Shown in pieces: positions 1 through 10,289 of a stretch of 64,000 bases of DNA (position 1 is the first letter of the stretch; every line of letters begins with the position of its first letter). Origin of the DNA: Tillus elongatus. Its lineage: Eukaryota; Arthropoda; Insecta; Coleoptera; Cleridae. Both the position numbers and the translations under genes were made by a program. The notes under the pieces are model-generated. The model was given only the letters and a program-made list of their open reading frames with translations. It was not told the origin of the DNA and did no database searches. The stretch spans positions 164,140,118 through 164,204,117 of the forward strand of contig OZ023265.1 in NCBI GenBank assembly GCA_964006375.1, read 5' to 3'.

Positions 1-30
1 GCGATTTCGCAATTCGCGAGTGCATGAATC

Positions 31-205
31 TAGCTTTTGTCCAAGACTACACCGAAATCCGGTCGACGCCGCAGGCAAGCAGCTTGTAAATGAAGTTTGA
101 TAGGCTTGGACGGTAAACAAACGTAGGTATGTTTAATTTTAAGCGGGAGACTGTACCTGTTTGAAACATAGAATATGAAAAATATAGAAATACGCTTTAA
201 AGTGC
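31..205 (+). repeat. Left arm of a long inverted repeat (partner 8775-8952)
   Basis: The reverse complement of 8775-8952 aligns along this stretch with scattered mismatches, including the shared words TTTGTCCAAGACTACAC, GGCTTGGACGGT and AGCGGGAGACTGT. The arms lie about 8.6 kb apart, with unrelated elements between them. They could be terminal repeats of one old element or two independent copies of a dispersed repeat in opposite orientation. No protein is encoded. Confidence 0.75.
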
Positions 206-364
206 TACTTACTAAAAAGAATATTGATCAACTAACCTGCGAAATCATCGATAATAAAAATGATGGATCTAGTAACTCATCTATCAGGACCGTTCTCATT
301 TTGAGAGCAGGTTTTGATACTTGCACAGAATATTGTCGCATGCTAAAATTTAGCGCTTTTAAAA

Positions 365-545
365 GCAAACATTGTCCCGGTATTAGAAAAGAAATGGGCC
401 AGGGCTGACAACTTACAAAATTGTTAGTTGATTGTACACAGTCTCCATCTATAACATTTTGTGTCAACTAGAGCTGTCGTGACGACATACTATCTGGCTC
501 CGCACCGAGATAGCGTCCCTGTCGTATATTTCAGAATGTTCACAA
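365..545 (-). repeat. Diverged fragment of the ~310-318 bp satellite family
   Basis: It contains the family's diagnostic order: GGGCCAGGGCTGACAA, then TTGTTAGTTG, a TTTTGTGT stretch, a GAGCTGTCGTGAC box, and a CTCCGCACCGAGAT-like box. The same order is seen at 2390-2520, 41240-41380 and 54000-54440. It is a partial, older copy. Confidence 0.7.
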
Positions 546-689
546 TGGTCTACATCTGACATCTTGCAATAATACTTCTAACTTCCATTGTTTAGATTTT
601 TATCCACCATTTATTTAAATAGCATAGCAGTACAGTTCATTTGTCCAACATTGTACATATTGCATTACAGAATCTGAAGTGTCGAGGAT

Positions 690-965
690 TATTTTAATTT
701 TAATTTCGAATAACTTTATTTTTATTTGATCAAAAGACTTGAAAATTGGTACACAACCACGTCTGTCTATGTTCCTTTAAGTTGTAGATTTTCGTTTCAA
801 TCAATACAATTTGAGACATATTATGTGTTAAAAATATTTTGTTATTTTTGTTAAGAAAAATTGTGCTTTAAGATCTGATGAACGGACTCATCCAAGCTAT
901 TAACACAATAAGGATAATTCCCAAATTTGGTCCAAATCAGTGAAGTATTCTTTGAGTTATCGGTT

Positions 966-1035
<70 letters not shown>

Positions 1036-1162
1036 ATTTTAACTGACCATGGAAGTGGCTTCCAGGGGCCCTAATTCTCGCTAATTTGAAGAAATTTTCC
1101 GAAACTCTTACCATCGATACATGTCTATTAGTGAATTTTCTTAATGAAAATTCACTAAAACA
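690..1162 (+). mobile_element. HINE-like (DINE-1-like) element with central (TA)n, 5' truncated
   Basis: Block A (TTGTTAAGAAAAATTG ... GATCTGATGAACGGACTC) leads into (TA)n at 967-1032. This is followed by block B (ACTGACC ... CTAATTTGAAGAAATTTTCC) and a terminal hairpin made of TAGTGAATTTTC and GAAAATTCACTA at 1130-1160. The block order matches many other copies in this window. The Helentron-associated label is an inference from architecture: a variable microsatellite between two conserved blocks and a 3' stem-loop. No conserved 5' end (GACGCAGCAAGTGCG) is visible in this copy. Confidence 0.6.
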
Positions 1163-1984
1163 CTGGGATTAAAAAAAATACGATCATCAAACCCAGTACA
1201 AGTCATATTTTGAATTGTAAGTCTGACGGTCATTGTTGCTATTCTTTACTTGCTTTTCTATTTTTTTTCACAAAAAAATGCCTTGCTCAAATAAAATGTG
1301 TCACTAACTTTTATGATATGTTAATACCTTATTCGATTTGAGATGAGCTACCACTGTTTTCTTAAACCGTATCATACTTGAGAGTGTACAAAGTGCAATT
1401 TGCACTGGCAGTTGGCATTACGGCAGTATTCGGCTTGTTTTACCGTTTCCCCCTGGACATCGCTAAGATTAATGCGACGATAATTCACTACCTATGCACT
1501 TTCTGTGGTGGATTCCTTTCAGAACAGGTAGAGGATGTTCTCTGGTGTGCTCATGTGGTTGACTCTCGCTTAACATTTGCCTTTTTACTATATTTAAATT
1601 AGAGGAAAACATACAGCACAGAGTAGTAAAACGCAGAATTTATATGTCGTTTAAAACCACCACTTGAAAAATGCACACAAGAATACTCGGAATTTAGCGG
1701 TCGTATATTACTTAAATAGACAATAATTTACAACTTGCCTGGATTGCAGAACAACAGAGGAGCTGGCTTTATTGCAGGATGAGGTTTATTGAAAAATACC
1801 TTAGGTACAGAAGTGATTTAATTTTTTTTAGTTTGTTATTATCATTGTCTTTTCTCAACATCCTGCCCCATAAAAATTCCATATCCTTCACATAAGGTAT
1901 ATGCTCTTCAAAAACTGTAGCATAACAATTTAAGAACTAGAGTGAAAATGGCCAAACCAGGAGTGCAAATGCATACATCTAAGT
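1163..1984. other. No recognisable feature
   Basis: AT-rich sequence. It holds a 74-codon open frame at 1378-1602 with no recognised motif and a non-ATG start. I see no repeat family or RNA gene here. Confidence 0.5.
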
Positions 1985-2165
1985 AAGACTCGATGCATTT
2001 TCGCAACAATTAGAACCGTAGACCGGTTTCGCTCTCATTAGAGCTCTTCAGTACGGCATACTAATTGCAGCAAAAAGGCACCAAAAGTAATACGGCTATC
2101 GTATAGCCAGTCTTAAAATACTCAGTAAGTGGTGGACGTGCCGCCACCTAGTTGCGGAACCTAGT
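1985..2165 (-). repeat. Inverted satellite monomer arm
   Basis: This stretch is the reverse complement of 2178-2361 with few mismatches, and the symmetry centre is near 2171. It carries the family core GACCGGTTTCGCTCTCATTA and the AACCGTAG box. Together with the direct copies that follow, it makes a large cruciform-capable palindrome. Confidence 0.85.
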
Positions 2166-2177
2166 AGTATGCTGTCA

Positions 2178-2850
2178 CTACTTGGTTTCGCAACTAGGTG
2201 GCGGCACGTCCACCACTTACTGAGTATTTTAAGACTGGCTATACGGTAGCCGTATTATTTTTGGTGCATTTTTGCTGCAATTAGTATGCCGTACTGAAGA
2301 CCTCTTATGAGAGCGAAACCGGTCTACGGTTCTAATTGTTGCGAAAATGCATCGAGTCTTACATGCTTTGTCCCTATATTGGGGTAGAAATTGGCCAGGG
2401 CTGACAATTTTCTAAATTGTTAGTTAGCTGTATCCAGTCTGTATTTTTTTAACACTTTGTGTTATTTGGAGCTGGCGTGACAGCATACTACTTGGTTCCG
2501 CAACTAGGTGGCGGCACGTCCACCACTTACTGAGTATTTTAAGACTGGCTATACGATAGCCGTATTATTTTTGGTACATTTTTGCTGCAATTAGTATGCC
2601 GAACTGAAGAGCTCTAATGAGAGCGAAACCGGTCTACGGTTCTAATTGTTGCGAAAATGCATCGAGTCTTACATGCTTTGTCCCTATATTGGGGTAGAAA
2701 TGGGCCAGGGCTGACAATTTTCTAAATTGTTAGTTAGCTGTATCCATTCTCTATTTTTTTAACACTTTGTGTTATTTGGAGCTGGCGTGACAGCATACTA
2801 CTTGGTTCCGCAACTAGGTGGAGGCACGTCCACTACTTACTGAGTATGCA
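2178..2850 (+). repeat. Tandem satellite, period 310 bp, about 2.2 copies
   Basis: The word CTACTTGGTTCCGCAACTAG (or a one-base variant) starts at 2178, 2488 and 2798, giving an exact period of 310 bp. Each unit contains the GCGAAACCGGTCTACGGTTC box, a GCATCGAGTCTTACATGC box and the GGGCCAGGGCTGACAA box. The family recurs at 365, 15700, 41118, 53860 and 55882, where the period is nearer 318 bp. Confidence 0.9.
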
Positions 2851-3115
2851 TACATCTAAGTTTTAAAATATCTTGAATGATATATGGCTGGAAAAAATAT
2901 TAAAGACGGATGTAGACACTTTTTATTTGACTTCACAAGGGCCTGTTTTCTTTTCTATAAGATGTCGATTTGTCTTTTACGGCATCGTTGACTAGAGAAA
3001 ATGGATTTATTTATGACAATCGATTACAGAGAAGATAACAAGCACTTGTTAAGACAGAGAAGTTTCTACATCTATTTTTTTTATATTTCAACAACACACC
3101 ACGAGGGCTTACAGC

Positions 3116-4475
3116 CTAAATACTATCGTACCGTGGGTGTCGACAAGAAGGAAAGAGGAAACTGGACTTGAAGGTTTGGAGGTTCGGAGGAGAAGTAAAA
3201 ACATGTGCCGGCAAGTAATTCCACAACTTGGAAGTCCTCGGGACAAAAGAGCGGGCATAACAAGATGTTCTATATCTGGTGACCTGGTCAGTAAAAGGGT
3301 GCATTCGCTCTGTTCCCCTGGTAGATTTGTTGGGGGCTAAAGAGACAGGCTTAGAATATTGCATATTTGAGTGGAGAGTGCTGTCGTCCGCGTAACTGTG
3401 AACTGGGTTGGATGTGCTAGAGAGGAGGTCATTGATGTGGATGAGAAACAAAGTAGGGGCTAAAGCTGAACCTTGAGGGACTCCTGCATTAATTTGATAC
3501 AGTTTAGAGGAATGGCCATCCACGACAACAGAAATGCTCCGGTTGGAGAGGAAACTTGCTGCCCAGGTACAGAGTTTTGGTGGTAGGCCATAGGCCGGAC
3601 GTTTATTAAGCAGCGCAGCGTGCCAGACCTGGTCGAATGCTTTGGATATGTCTAGAGCGACAATCTGGGATTCATCGTGTAGTTCCATAGACTTGTTTCA
3701 ATAATGGGCGACAAAGGAAAGGAGGTCGGCAGTTGATCTGCGCTGACGGAATCCATACTGCCTGTCGTGGATTAGACCGTGTTTTTCAAGAAATTTTAGT
3801 AATTTGGTGTTTATATACTTTTCCATCATTTTAAGAAACGACTGAAAGGAGAGAAATAGGCAGGTAGGCTAGGAAGCGCTTTGGATCCTTTCTTGGGGAC
3901 GGGTTGTACTCGAGCAGTTTTCCAGTTACTAGGCAATATGCCTCTATTGTAAGATGTCTAAAAGAGACGAGCCAGGACAGGAGCAAGTTCTGCGGCGCAT
4001 TTTTGAGAACAATTGCTGCGATCTCGTCAAGGCCAGAGGCTTTCCTGGTATTAAGAGAAGAGAGCATCTTTCGTACCTTTTTAGTTTTGAAAATGATATC
4101 CGTCATATTATGCGCGATATTGGGGACTGTTGGTGGTTGAACATTTGGAGGTGGATTGAGAGTAGAATTGCCGGTGAACAACGAGGCAAAAATTTCAGCC
4201 TTGCCCAGTAACAATTTCACCCCCTGAAACAATAAGTGGGAACGTGCTCTTGCAGGAATTATTCCCAATAGATTTAGCAAGAGTCCAGAAGGGTTTGCTG
4301 CCGTTGGAACTTGAGAGGACCTTGTTTTTGATGTGGTTATTAAACGAGTTTTTTGTCTCAGAAAGGATGCGGACATAGCGGTTTCTTGCGTCGTTAAATG
4401 CTTGACGGTTTTCTTGACTGGGATTGTGTAGAAGCGTTTTGTGAGCTTGGACCTTTTCAAGTCTGGTCTTGTCAC
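3116..4475 (-). pseudogene. LINE-A reverse transcriptase with an internal deletion
   Basis: RT motifs can be read in order: NTRKASGLDEIAAIVLKNA (motif 0/1), then after frame breaks DISKAFDQVWHAAL (motif with the first catalytic Asp), AGVPQGSALAPTLF, and SYADDSTLH (catalytic YADD-type motif). About 600 bp are then missing compared with the copies at 10620-11220 and 13690-14290. The frame jumps from YSKPVSLA directly to STRGTERMHPF, which belongs to the C-terminal domain. The breakpoint carries a GGGC microhomology near 3334-3340. The copy is non-functional. Confidence 0.8.
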
Positions 4476-4866
4476 AGGATTTAGAGAACCAGGGCTTGTG
4501 TGTGGCTGAAGAGGTTTTCTGTGTACGTGGAATAAATAATTCCATGCCCGCTTGGATAATTTCGCTGACGTTTGATATCAAAAGGGTCAGGATAAGAGAA
4601 GCCGACAGACGCCCATGGAAATGAGGAAAAGTAATCCCGCATTTCGCCCCAGTTCGCGGAGTTGTAGTGCCAAACGATACGTGGGTGTGATGTCTGTGTA
4701 ACCTCAGGTTGCATTGTGCATGAAGCAGTGACCATGCCATGGTCTGAGCGTCCAAGGGGGGCGGTGACTGATGTCTTATAGCATTCAGGTTTGTATTAAG
4801 AAGGAGATCATAGGGATTTGAGCTGTGTGTTGGGATGCGAGGAAAGTAAGTAGGTTGCTGAGCCAT
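4195..4866 (-). pseudogene. LINE-A endonuclease C-terminus and linker
   Basis: An open stretch of about 223 residues between endonuclease and RT. It includes KPWFSKSCDKTRLEKVQAHK followed by NRQAFNDARNRYVRILSE, the usual LINE linker pattern (KPWW ... R/K-rich, then a long amphipathic helix). The first part includes a tract in a shifted frame relative to 4481-4735, so at least one frameshift is present. It cannot make a working protein alone. Confidence 0.65.
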
Positions 4867-5055
4867 ATTGGATAAAGAATTGCTGACTGCAAAGACCTCC
4901 GTTGCTCTCCCTTGTGGACCGGTTTTCGAACATCCTAGCCATTCCTTATTAGGGACATTGAAGTCACCAAGAATAGTGACCTCGGAGGAAGGATATTCAG
5001 AAATCAGATGGTAGGTTTGTGAGAAAGGTAGTCGAAGAGCTGGACAAAGTTGTTG

Positions 5056-5400
5056 TCAGAAGGAGACCGGTAAATGCAACAGATGAATTGAGTTGCAGCC
5101 CTGAGAGAGAGAGAGTTTCATCCAAAGTATGTCTTTTCTTCCAGCTTCTAAATTGGGGAGTCTGGTGCAGGGTCCATTGCTACGGACGTGTGGGCACACG
5201 CCTCCATGCAATCTAAAGGAAGTAGGGAGCTCATACCCCGGGAAATTAAGATGATTAATGGCTGTTTTGCCACTGACTTGGGTTTCGGTGAGGAAGAGAA
5301 GTTGGGGCCTATTAGCCTGGAGGAAATGGTGGACGGAGTTCAGGTTAGAATGTAGGCCACACATATTCGAGAAGGATATGTTAAATGTTCACGCCGGCGC
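5056..5400 (-). pseudogene. LINE-A endonuclease N-terminal fragment
   Basis: The translation shows a short apurinic/apyrimidinic endonuclease-like start: NLNSVHHFLQ, then PQLLFLTETQ, whose E in LTETQ corresponds to the catalytic glutamate of APE-type LINE endonucleases, then a GGVC-V-R segment. The frame then decays; the middle and end of a normal endonuclease of about 220 residues are not continuous. The same N-terminus is encoded on the plus strand at 17480-17715, where TETQ and GGVCAYVRS are both readable. Confidence 0.7.
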
Positions 5401-5588
5401 CTCTGCACACCCCGCTCCCGGAGATCCGAATGGAGGGGTATTTTATCTCCGAAATATTTTGTACAAAGAGGAGCCATCATAATTTTTGTTTATAAGGGCA
5501 ACCGACTCATACGCCAGAACCGGAAACGTCCGTTAGGACTTCACCGGCCCTTGATGTAAGGGGTGGTACCTCATCTGGCGTGAAAAAT

Positions 5589-7090
5589 GTTGAATTTTTC
5601 TGATATGCTTTTGACTTTGAAATTTCGTTTTCCACTAAAAAAAAGCGAATGGGATGCCACGAGGGGCTCAGTTTACGACCGGCAGCGCCCGTTTTCACAG
5701 AAAGCCCTTATTACAGTAATTTTTCAATGAGCGTTAACGTCAATGTGTATGTGCAGTCGAAAACTGAACAGACAGCGATCGCCGTCCTCTTATGACGTCA
5801 CACGGCAGAGCTGATAATGCTCTAGTACAGCTGTAGGGCATGATGGCATACCTCACGTTATTCCAAGACAGATCAGCCTCTGCAATTTGCTTTAAAAGAA
5901 GTAATTGTCTTAACCAAAAAATTAACTCGCGATATTCTAGGACTTTGCTTATAATAAATATAAAATATACCAAATGAAAAGTGCCTTGATATACTCTTAA
6001 CATTTTTATATAACTTTTGATAACGTAGCGGTTTTAAATGACGTTCCCGTATTGCCTCTAATTATAATTAGCTATAATTTTCAATTACTAACTGTGAAAA
6101 TTAACAACGATTAGAACAAGAGTTTATTCCTCTAATGAGATTTAATGCCACCCTAACAAATCCTAATTATCCTTCGTCTAACAAACAGTCAAGCTGTTTT
6201 TATTAGTCTTATATAAATTAGTAAATCAAGTCGTTAACTGTTATTTTATAATAAAAAAAAACAACGCCATAAGCGGTTCGAATTTTTAATTTAGCGTCGT
6301 TGGAAGTCATTTACGTTGGACAATAAATTTTTACAACACATAATAACTTAATTGGCCATACGGCCATGAGGTAATTAGTAGTGGAATCAGTTTGTAAGAT
6401 GTGTTGAACAAGAGACCGGAATCGAAAATCGTAAATCTAGTAGAGGAAGACCGTATAACACATGTGTGCATGTGTGCACGTATATGTGTGTGGATCCAAG
6501 TAGTCGTAGACAACCGGAAATAGCAGACAGGGGCAGGTAGCCAGTAGTTAAGGTGAACACGCACCTTTACACTCATATCCGTGTCCTGTGGAACTCGTTA
6601 GTTTCAATTTTCATCCTGTTTAGCGGTGTGTACAGGTATTAATTATAACACTCGGGTTATTTACGAGTACGGGAGACATGTGACTGAAATAATTAAAGTA
6701 ATTGTGGCTACAGATTCATTATGACCTGATGAAGAATTATGATGCACGGCGTTGCGGCTGTTTTTTAATAGAAAGAGAGTATTCGTTGATTTTTTGACTA
6801 GGTAGCTGTGACGTTTCAAAACAAAATCTAGTTTCAATACGTAAAAAACGTATTTTATATTTCTTAAAAAATGTGGACTTCAAATCTTTACAGAAGATTT
6901 TTACATTTATACTTCACAGCTTACGCATCCAAACAATAGCCAACGTTTCTAGTCTCTGCCAAAACTTATAGGTAGAAATTTCACCAGCAACTTTTTTCCT
7001 CCCTCTGATTTAAATGATTGAGTATTCGCTGTATCGTCAAAAGAAAATACCCATCTATTTGCCCGTGTATATGCTTCAGATCACAGGCTC
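5589..7090. other. No recognisable feature
   Basis: AT-rich sequence with short open frames only. No element block, TSD or RNA motif was recognised. Confidence 0.45.
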
Positions 7091-7094
7091 AAAA

Positions 7095-7330
7095 AATGTG
7101 TGAGAAGGTTATGCAACTTCATTGGATTTTTCTAAAGCATTCTATCTGGCCTGGCGATATTCCTCAATAAACTTTCATCAAACCGATTGTCTTCCAAACC
7201 TCGACAATGGAAGTCTAGTTCTCTGAAGGGGTGCTCTTGGCATGTTTTTGTCAATGTTAGTTTCTTTGGTTCCCAGCCTAAACGGCAATTTAAATTTTAT
7301 TTTACGCAAATGCTCTTTTTGTAAGATCAT
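7095..7330 (+). pseudogene. Degenerate LINE reverse transcriptase fragment
   Basis: From 7122 one frame reads LDFSKAFYLAWRYSS, which resembles the conserved (L)DFSKAFD-W motif of LINE RTs. A stop soon follows, and a downstream frame reads LVSLVPSLN. A weaker version, LDKSKASDQ, appears near 7501. Too decayed to assign to a family; it may relate to LINE-B at 9640-10289. Confidence 0.4.
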
Positions 7331-7687
7331 TGTAATCACATAGATAAACAATGTCTACAATACCAATCAAATTTATTTAACTGAAGAAGAAATTTCATCA
7401 CAAACCATCTTTTCGTTAAAAGAGATCTGCTGGCACTATTCTAACAATCGTCACCCATCTTTGGACTTTACTCTCAAAAACTTTGGAGGTCATGCAGTTT
7501 AGTTGGATAAGTCTAAAGCATCCGATCAGTACTTCTCAGTATATCTCTATTAAATGGATTGCCTTTGAAATTCTGCCTATTATTATTATTTCTTGTTGCA
7601 CAGCATAAACTGGTGTCGACCATTTCTTGTAAGAAGTCTAGTCCTGGTTGTGTGATGTTTTATTCTCACATGTCGTCTTCATGTTCA

Positions 7688-7992
<305 letters not shown>

Positions 7993-7995
<3 letters not shown>

Positions 7996-8460
7996 TATAC
8001 TTGGTCCTCGGATTGAACCGCTTCCAAAATGTATTATAACTCGACGTTTCGGCTCCTGTTTTGGAGCCATTTTCAAGAGGTAAAGGAAATATGCAAGGAC
8101 ACTCTAAGGCCTCAATCTGCCTACTCCTTAGAACGGTGGGCAAAGGTGGGTTGGGTTGTTGTAGCTCGATTACGAAGCCTCAATCTGCCTATTCCCGAAA
8201 TCTCGCTGGAGATAGTCTCTAAGGTCTCAGTGTGTTCGACCCTAGGCCTGAGAGAGATCTTGCAGTTCGTTGAAAGTCTTGTATTGTATGTATCGTTCCG
8301 TCTACCTGCTTCGTTATCAGTGGAAGTAGTCGGGTCACGGTCAATTAATTCAGGGGCTTTGGTCACGGAACTTAAAGGATTAAGAGGATTACTGGCATTT
8401 GTTGAGACAGATAATGGGGCAATAAAATTGCCTATTGAATTTATTTTCTTTTTGTGTTTT
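7993..8460 (-). mobile_element. Probable Penelope-like element 3' end (PLE3)
   Basis: On the minus strand the end contains GGCTCCAAAACAGGAGCC (a stem-loop) followed at once by GAAACGTCGAG. This pattern of stem-loop then GAAACGTC is typical of Penelope-like 3' regions, where hammerhead motifs occur. An open frame on the minus strand (8121-8477) is rich in S, T, R and N and not recognisable as RT or GIY-YIG. The call rests mainly on the terminal motif, so it is tentative. Confidence 0.4.
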
Positions 8461-8655
8461 TTATATTTCAACAACACACCACAAGGGCTTACAGGCTAAA
8501 TAGTATCCTACCGTGGGTGTCGACAAGGAGGAAAGAGGCAACTTGTTAATTCTGGACTTGAAGGTTTGGAGGTTCGGAGAAGAAGGAAAAACATGTGCCG
8601 GCAAGGAATTTCACAAATTGGAAGTCCTCGGGACAAAAGAGCGGGCATGACAACA
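8461..8655 (-). mobile_element. LINE-A copy A2, 3' end only
   Basis: The 3' UTR (TTTCAACAACACACC in plus sense) and the last C-terminal codons match LINE-A copies at 3080 and 13431. The copy is 5' truncated at about 8655, which is usual for LINE insertions. Confidence 0.85.
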
Positions 8656-8774
8656 GTCGGAACAAGGAATTTCGTAAATTCTTAATTGAGCCACGAAAAC
8701 AGGAGCCCATAGCTATTATTATTGTATAACCGGGGGAAATAACTAATGCATTATGAAGTGATAGTAACAGTTTG

Positions 8775-8952
8775 GGCACTTTAAAGCGTATTTCTGTATT
8801 TCTCATATTGTATGTTTCAAGCAGGAACAGTCTCCCGCTTCAAATTAGACATACCTACGTTTGTTAACCGTCCAAGCCTATTGAGCTTAATTTACAAGTT
8901 TCTTGCTTGCGGCGCGCCCGGATTTCAGTGTAGTCTTGGACAAAAGCTGCTG
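8775..8952 (-). repeat. Right arm of the long inverted repeat (partner 31-205)
   Basis: It is the reverse complement of 31-205 with scattered mismatches; the shared words include AACCGTCCAAGCC and ACAGTCTCCCGCTT. See the partner entry for alternatives. Confidence 0.75.
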
Positions 8953-8989
8953 AGCGGAAAATGCTAAAAAATCAATTGGTCGGACTTTC

Positions 8990-9310
8990 TAAAGATGCGT
9001 TTTTCACATTTTGCAGCAATATATCCTTTAAACCCTGTCTACCCCGCACAACATTAATATTCGCACTGGTCCAGTAACTTTCTTGGGGGTTACTCCCAAG
9101 AAAGTTTTCTTGTGCTTTATGCTTTTTAAAGGTAGTTATAGGCATGCACAAGGGACAGGAGAACCCCCCATGTTTTGGGGTGAGGGGGCAGAAACATTCT
9201 TCCTCTTGGGGGCTCTTCGTCCTCCTCTGCATGCATACAATCACCCCCAATGCATGAACCATGGGATTTTTTTATGTTCAGCTTTCTGGTGTATTTTTTG
9301 TTGAGTATAT
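8990..9310 (+). repeat. Dispersed repeat, pair with 26750-27010; includes a hairpin
   Basis: Two segments recur near 26.8 kb: the CCAGTAACTTTCTTGGG-type stretch, and a stretch with GCATGCATACAATCACCCCC-like order ending in AATGCATGAAC. Their order is swapped between the two loci. At 9081-9109 ACTTTCTTGGG and CCCAAGAAAGT form an 11-bp hairpin. Nature unknown. Confidence 0.5.
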
Positions 9311-9435
9311 TTCCGGTTTATCAATTATTTTGTTTGAGTTTTGTATCCAAATGACCGTATAAATATTTACGTTAGAGATCATGCTTTTGCTTGCCCTTCT
9401 TTAGCCTATCTTTTACTGTTCCTAATTAAATAAAA

Positions 9436-9535
9436 TAGGGTTTTACAACTTGTAATATAAGGCTAAATCACTATCATATATTATTCTTAAAAAATCACTA
9501 CCATAACGCACTTGCTGCTACCCAAACATTTTTTC
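9436..9535 (-). mobile_element. HINE-like 5' end fragment
   Basis: ATCACTACCATAACGCACTT followed by GCTGCTACCC matches the conserved HINE-like 5' end in reverse orientation. The sequence further inside is too diverged to place. Confidence 0.4.
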
Positions 9536-9639
9536 ACTATTGTTTTTGTTCTATGAACAATTATTTTTTGCACCTTGACCTAGAGGCCCTCTGATATATT
9601 GAAAATCTTCAGAGACTTGTATTATTATTATTGTTGTTT

Positions 9640-10289
9640 ATTAGCAAAAATTATATGGATTATGAATGTCTGGTTTTCTAAAGGAGCGCGCTCCTTGAAT
9701 ATTGTTGGCTATGGTATTTCAGCACATAAATTAATGTGGGTGTTCCACAGGGTTCCGATTTGGCTTCCACACTTTTTCTTTTACATGCAAATGGCTTTCT
9801 GTTAACAGTCAACAATGCGATTTACAGCTTCGCTGATGATGGTGCTCTTCTCGATGCGTTCTAATCATGTCGCCCAATATCTTCTAATAGCTTCTTATGA
9901 ATGGAAGTTAAAGTAACCAACTCCCTATCGGGGCGGCCAAGTCGCGGACGAGCCCTGAGGGAGGCAAAAAAAAACAACTCCCTAATGGTAACCTGTCTAA
10001 GATTCTTAGCTGAGACTCTGCAAATCAAGTGAAGTTTAATGTGTCAAAGACACAAAGTTGCATATTATCTAGGAAAAATTACCTGCAAGAACCACACGTT
10101 CAGATAGCTGTCAAAATACTGACAAAAAAAGACGCACTCTCTACACTGGCTATACTTGTTACAGAGAAAGATTTTTGCTGGTATTTAGATGGTGCCAATA
10201 TGGCAAAGGCAGCAGCCAAGAAGCTTGGGTTGATGTTTACGGTTAAAAGTTTGTTTTCACCACAGCCGCTCCTTATGTTATATAAAGCA
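9640..10289 (+). pseudogene. LINE-B reverse transcriptase fragment
   Basis: From 9736 a frame reads VGVPQGSDLASTLFLLHANG and then SFADDGALL, the two hallmark palm motifs of LINE RTs. After a break, the frame from 10029 reads KFNVSKTQSCILSRK, then MAKAAAKKLGLMFTVKSLFS, the usual thumb/post-RT region. A 47-bp A-tailed insert (9928-9974) interrupts it. It joins LINE-A in frame at about 10290, so the open frame crossing that point is a chimera of two elements and not one gene. Confidence 0.7.
9928..9974 (+). mobile_element. Short A-tailed retro-inserted sequence with 10-bp TSD (copy 1)
   Basis: CAACTCCCTA stands at 9918-9927 and again at 9975-9984. Between them is a GC-rich piece (CGGGGCGGCCAAGTCGCGGA, then CGAGCCCTGAGGG) ending in a run of A. 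This is the signature of LINE-mediated insertion of a short RNA. The same GC-rich sequence with its own A-tail and TSD is found at 21102-21182. Confidence 0.75.

Larger units (their letters stand above)
3080..5588 (-). mobile_element. LINE-A copy A1, Jockey/CR1-like non-LTR retrotransposon, degenerate
   Basis: Read on the minus strand it runs from a 5' region shared with 17275-17720, through an AP-endonuclease-like start, a linker and a reverse transcriptase, to a short 3' UTR ending in TTTCAACAACACACC (plus-strand sense). The 3' end is shared with 8461-8655 and 13431-13470. The family assignment rests on endonuclease type and RT motifs and is not resolved below the Jockey/CR1 group. The RT part has lost the block between the YADD motif and the C-terminal domain. 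Confidence 0.85.

Noticed and set aside
1378..1602. Open frame of 74 codons with hydrophobic segments
   Set aside because: Non-ATG start, no motif, no splice or promoter context; expected by chance.
2178..2850. CRISPR-like array
   Set aside because: Units are 310 bp, contiguous and without unique spacers; the genome is eukaryotic. It is a satellite.
8029..8499. Plus-strand frame of 156 codons
   Set aside because: Overlaps the reverse strand of a Penelope-like end and a LINE-A 3' end; no motif.
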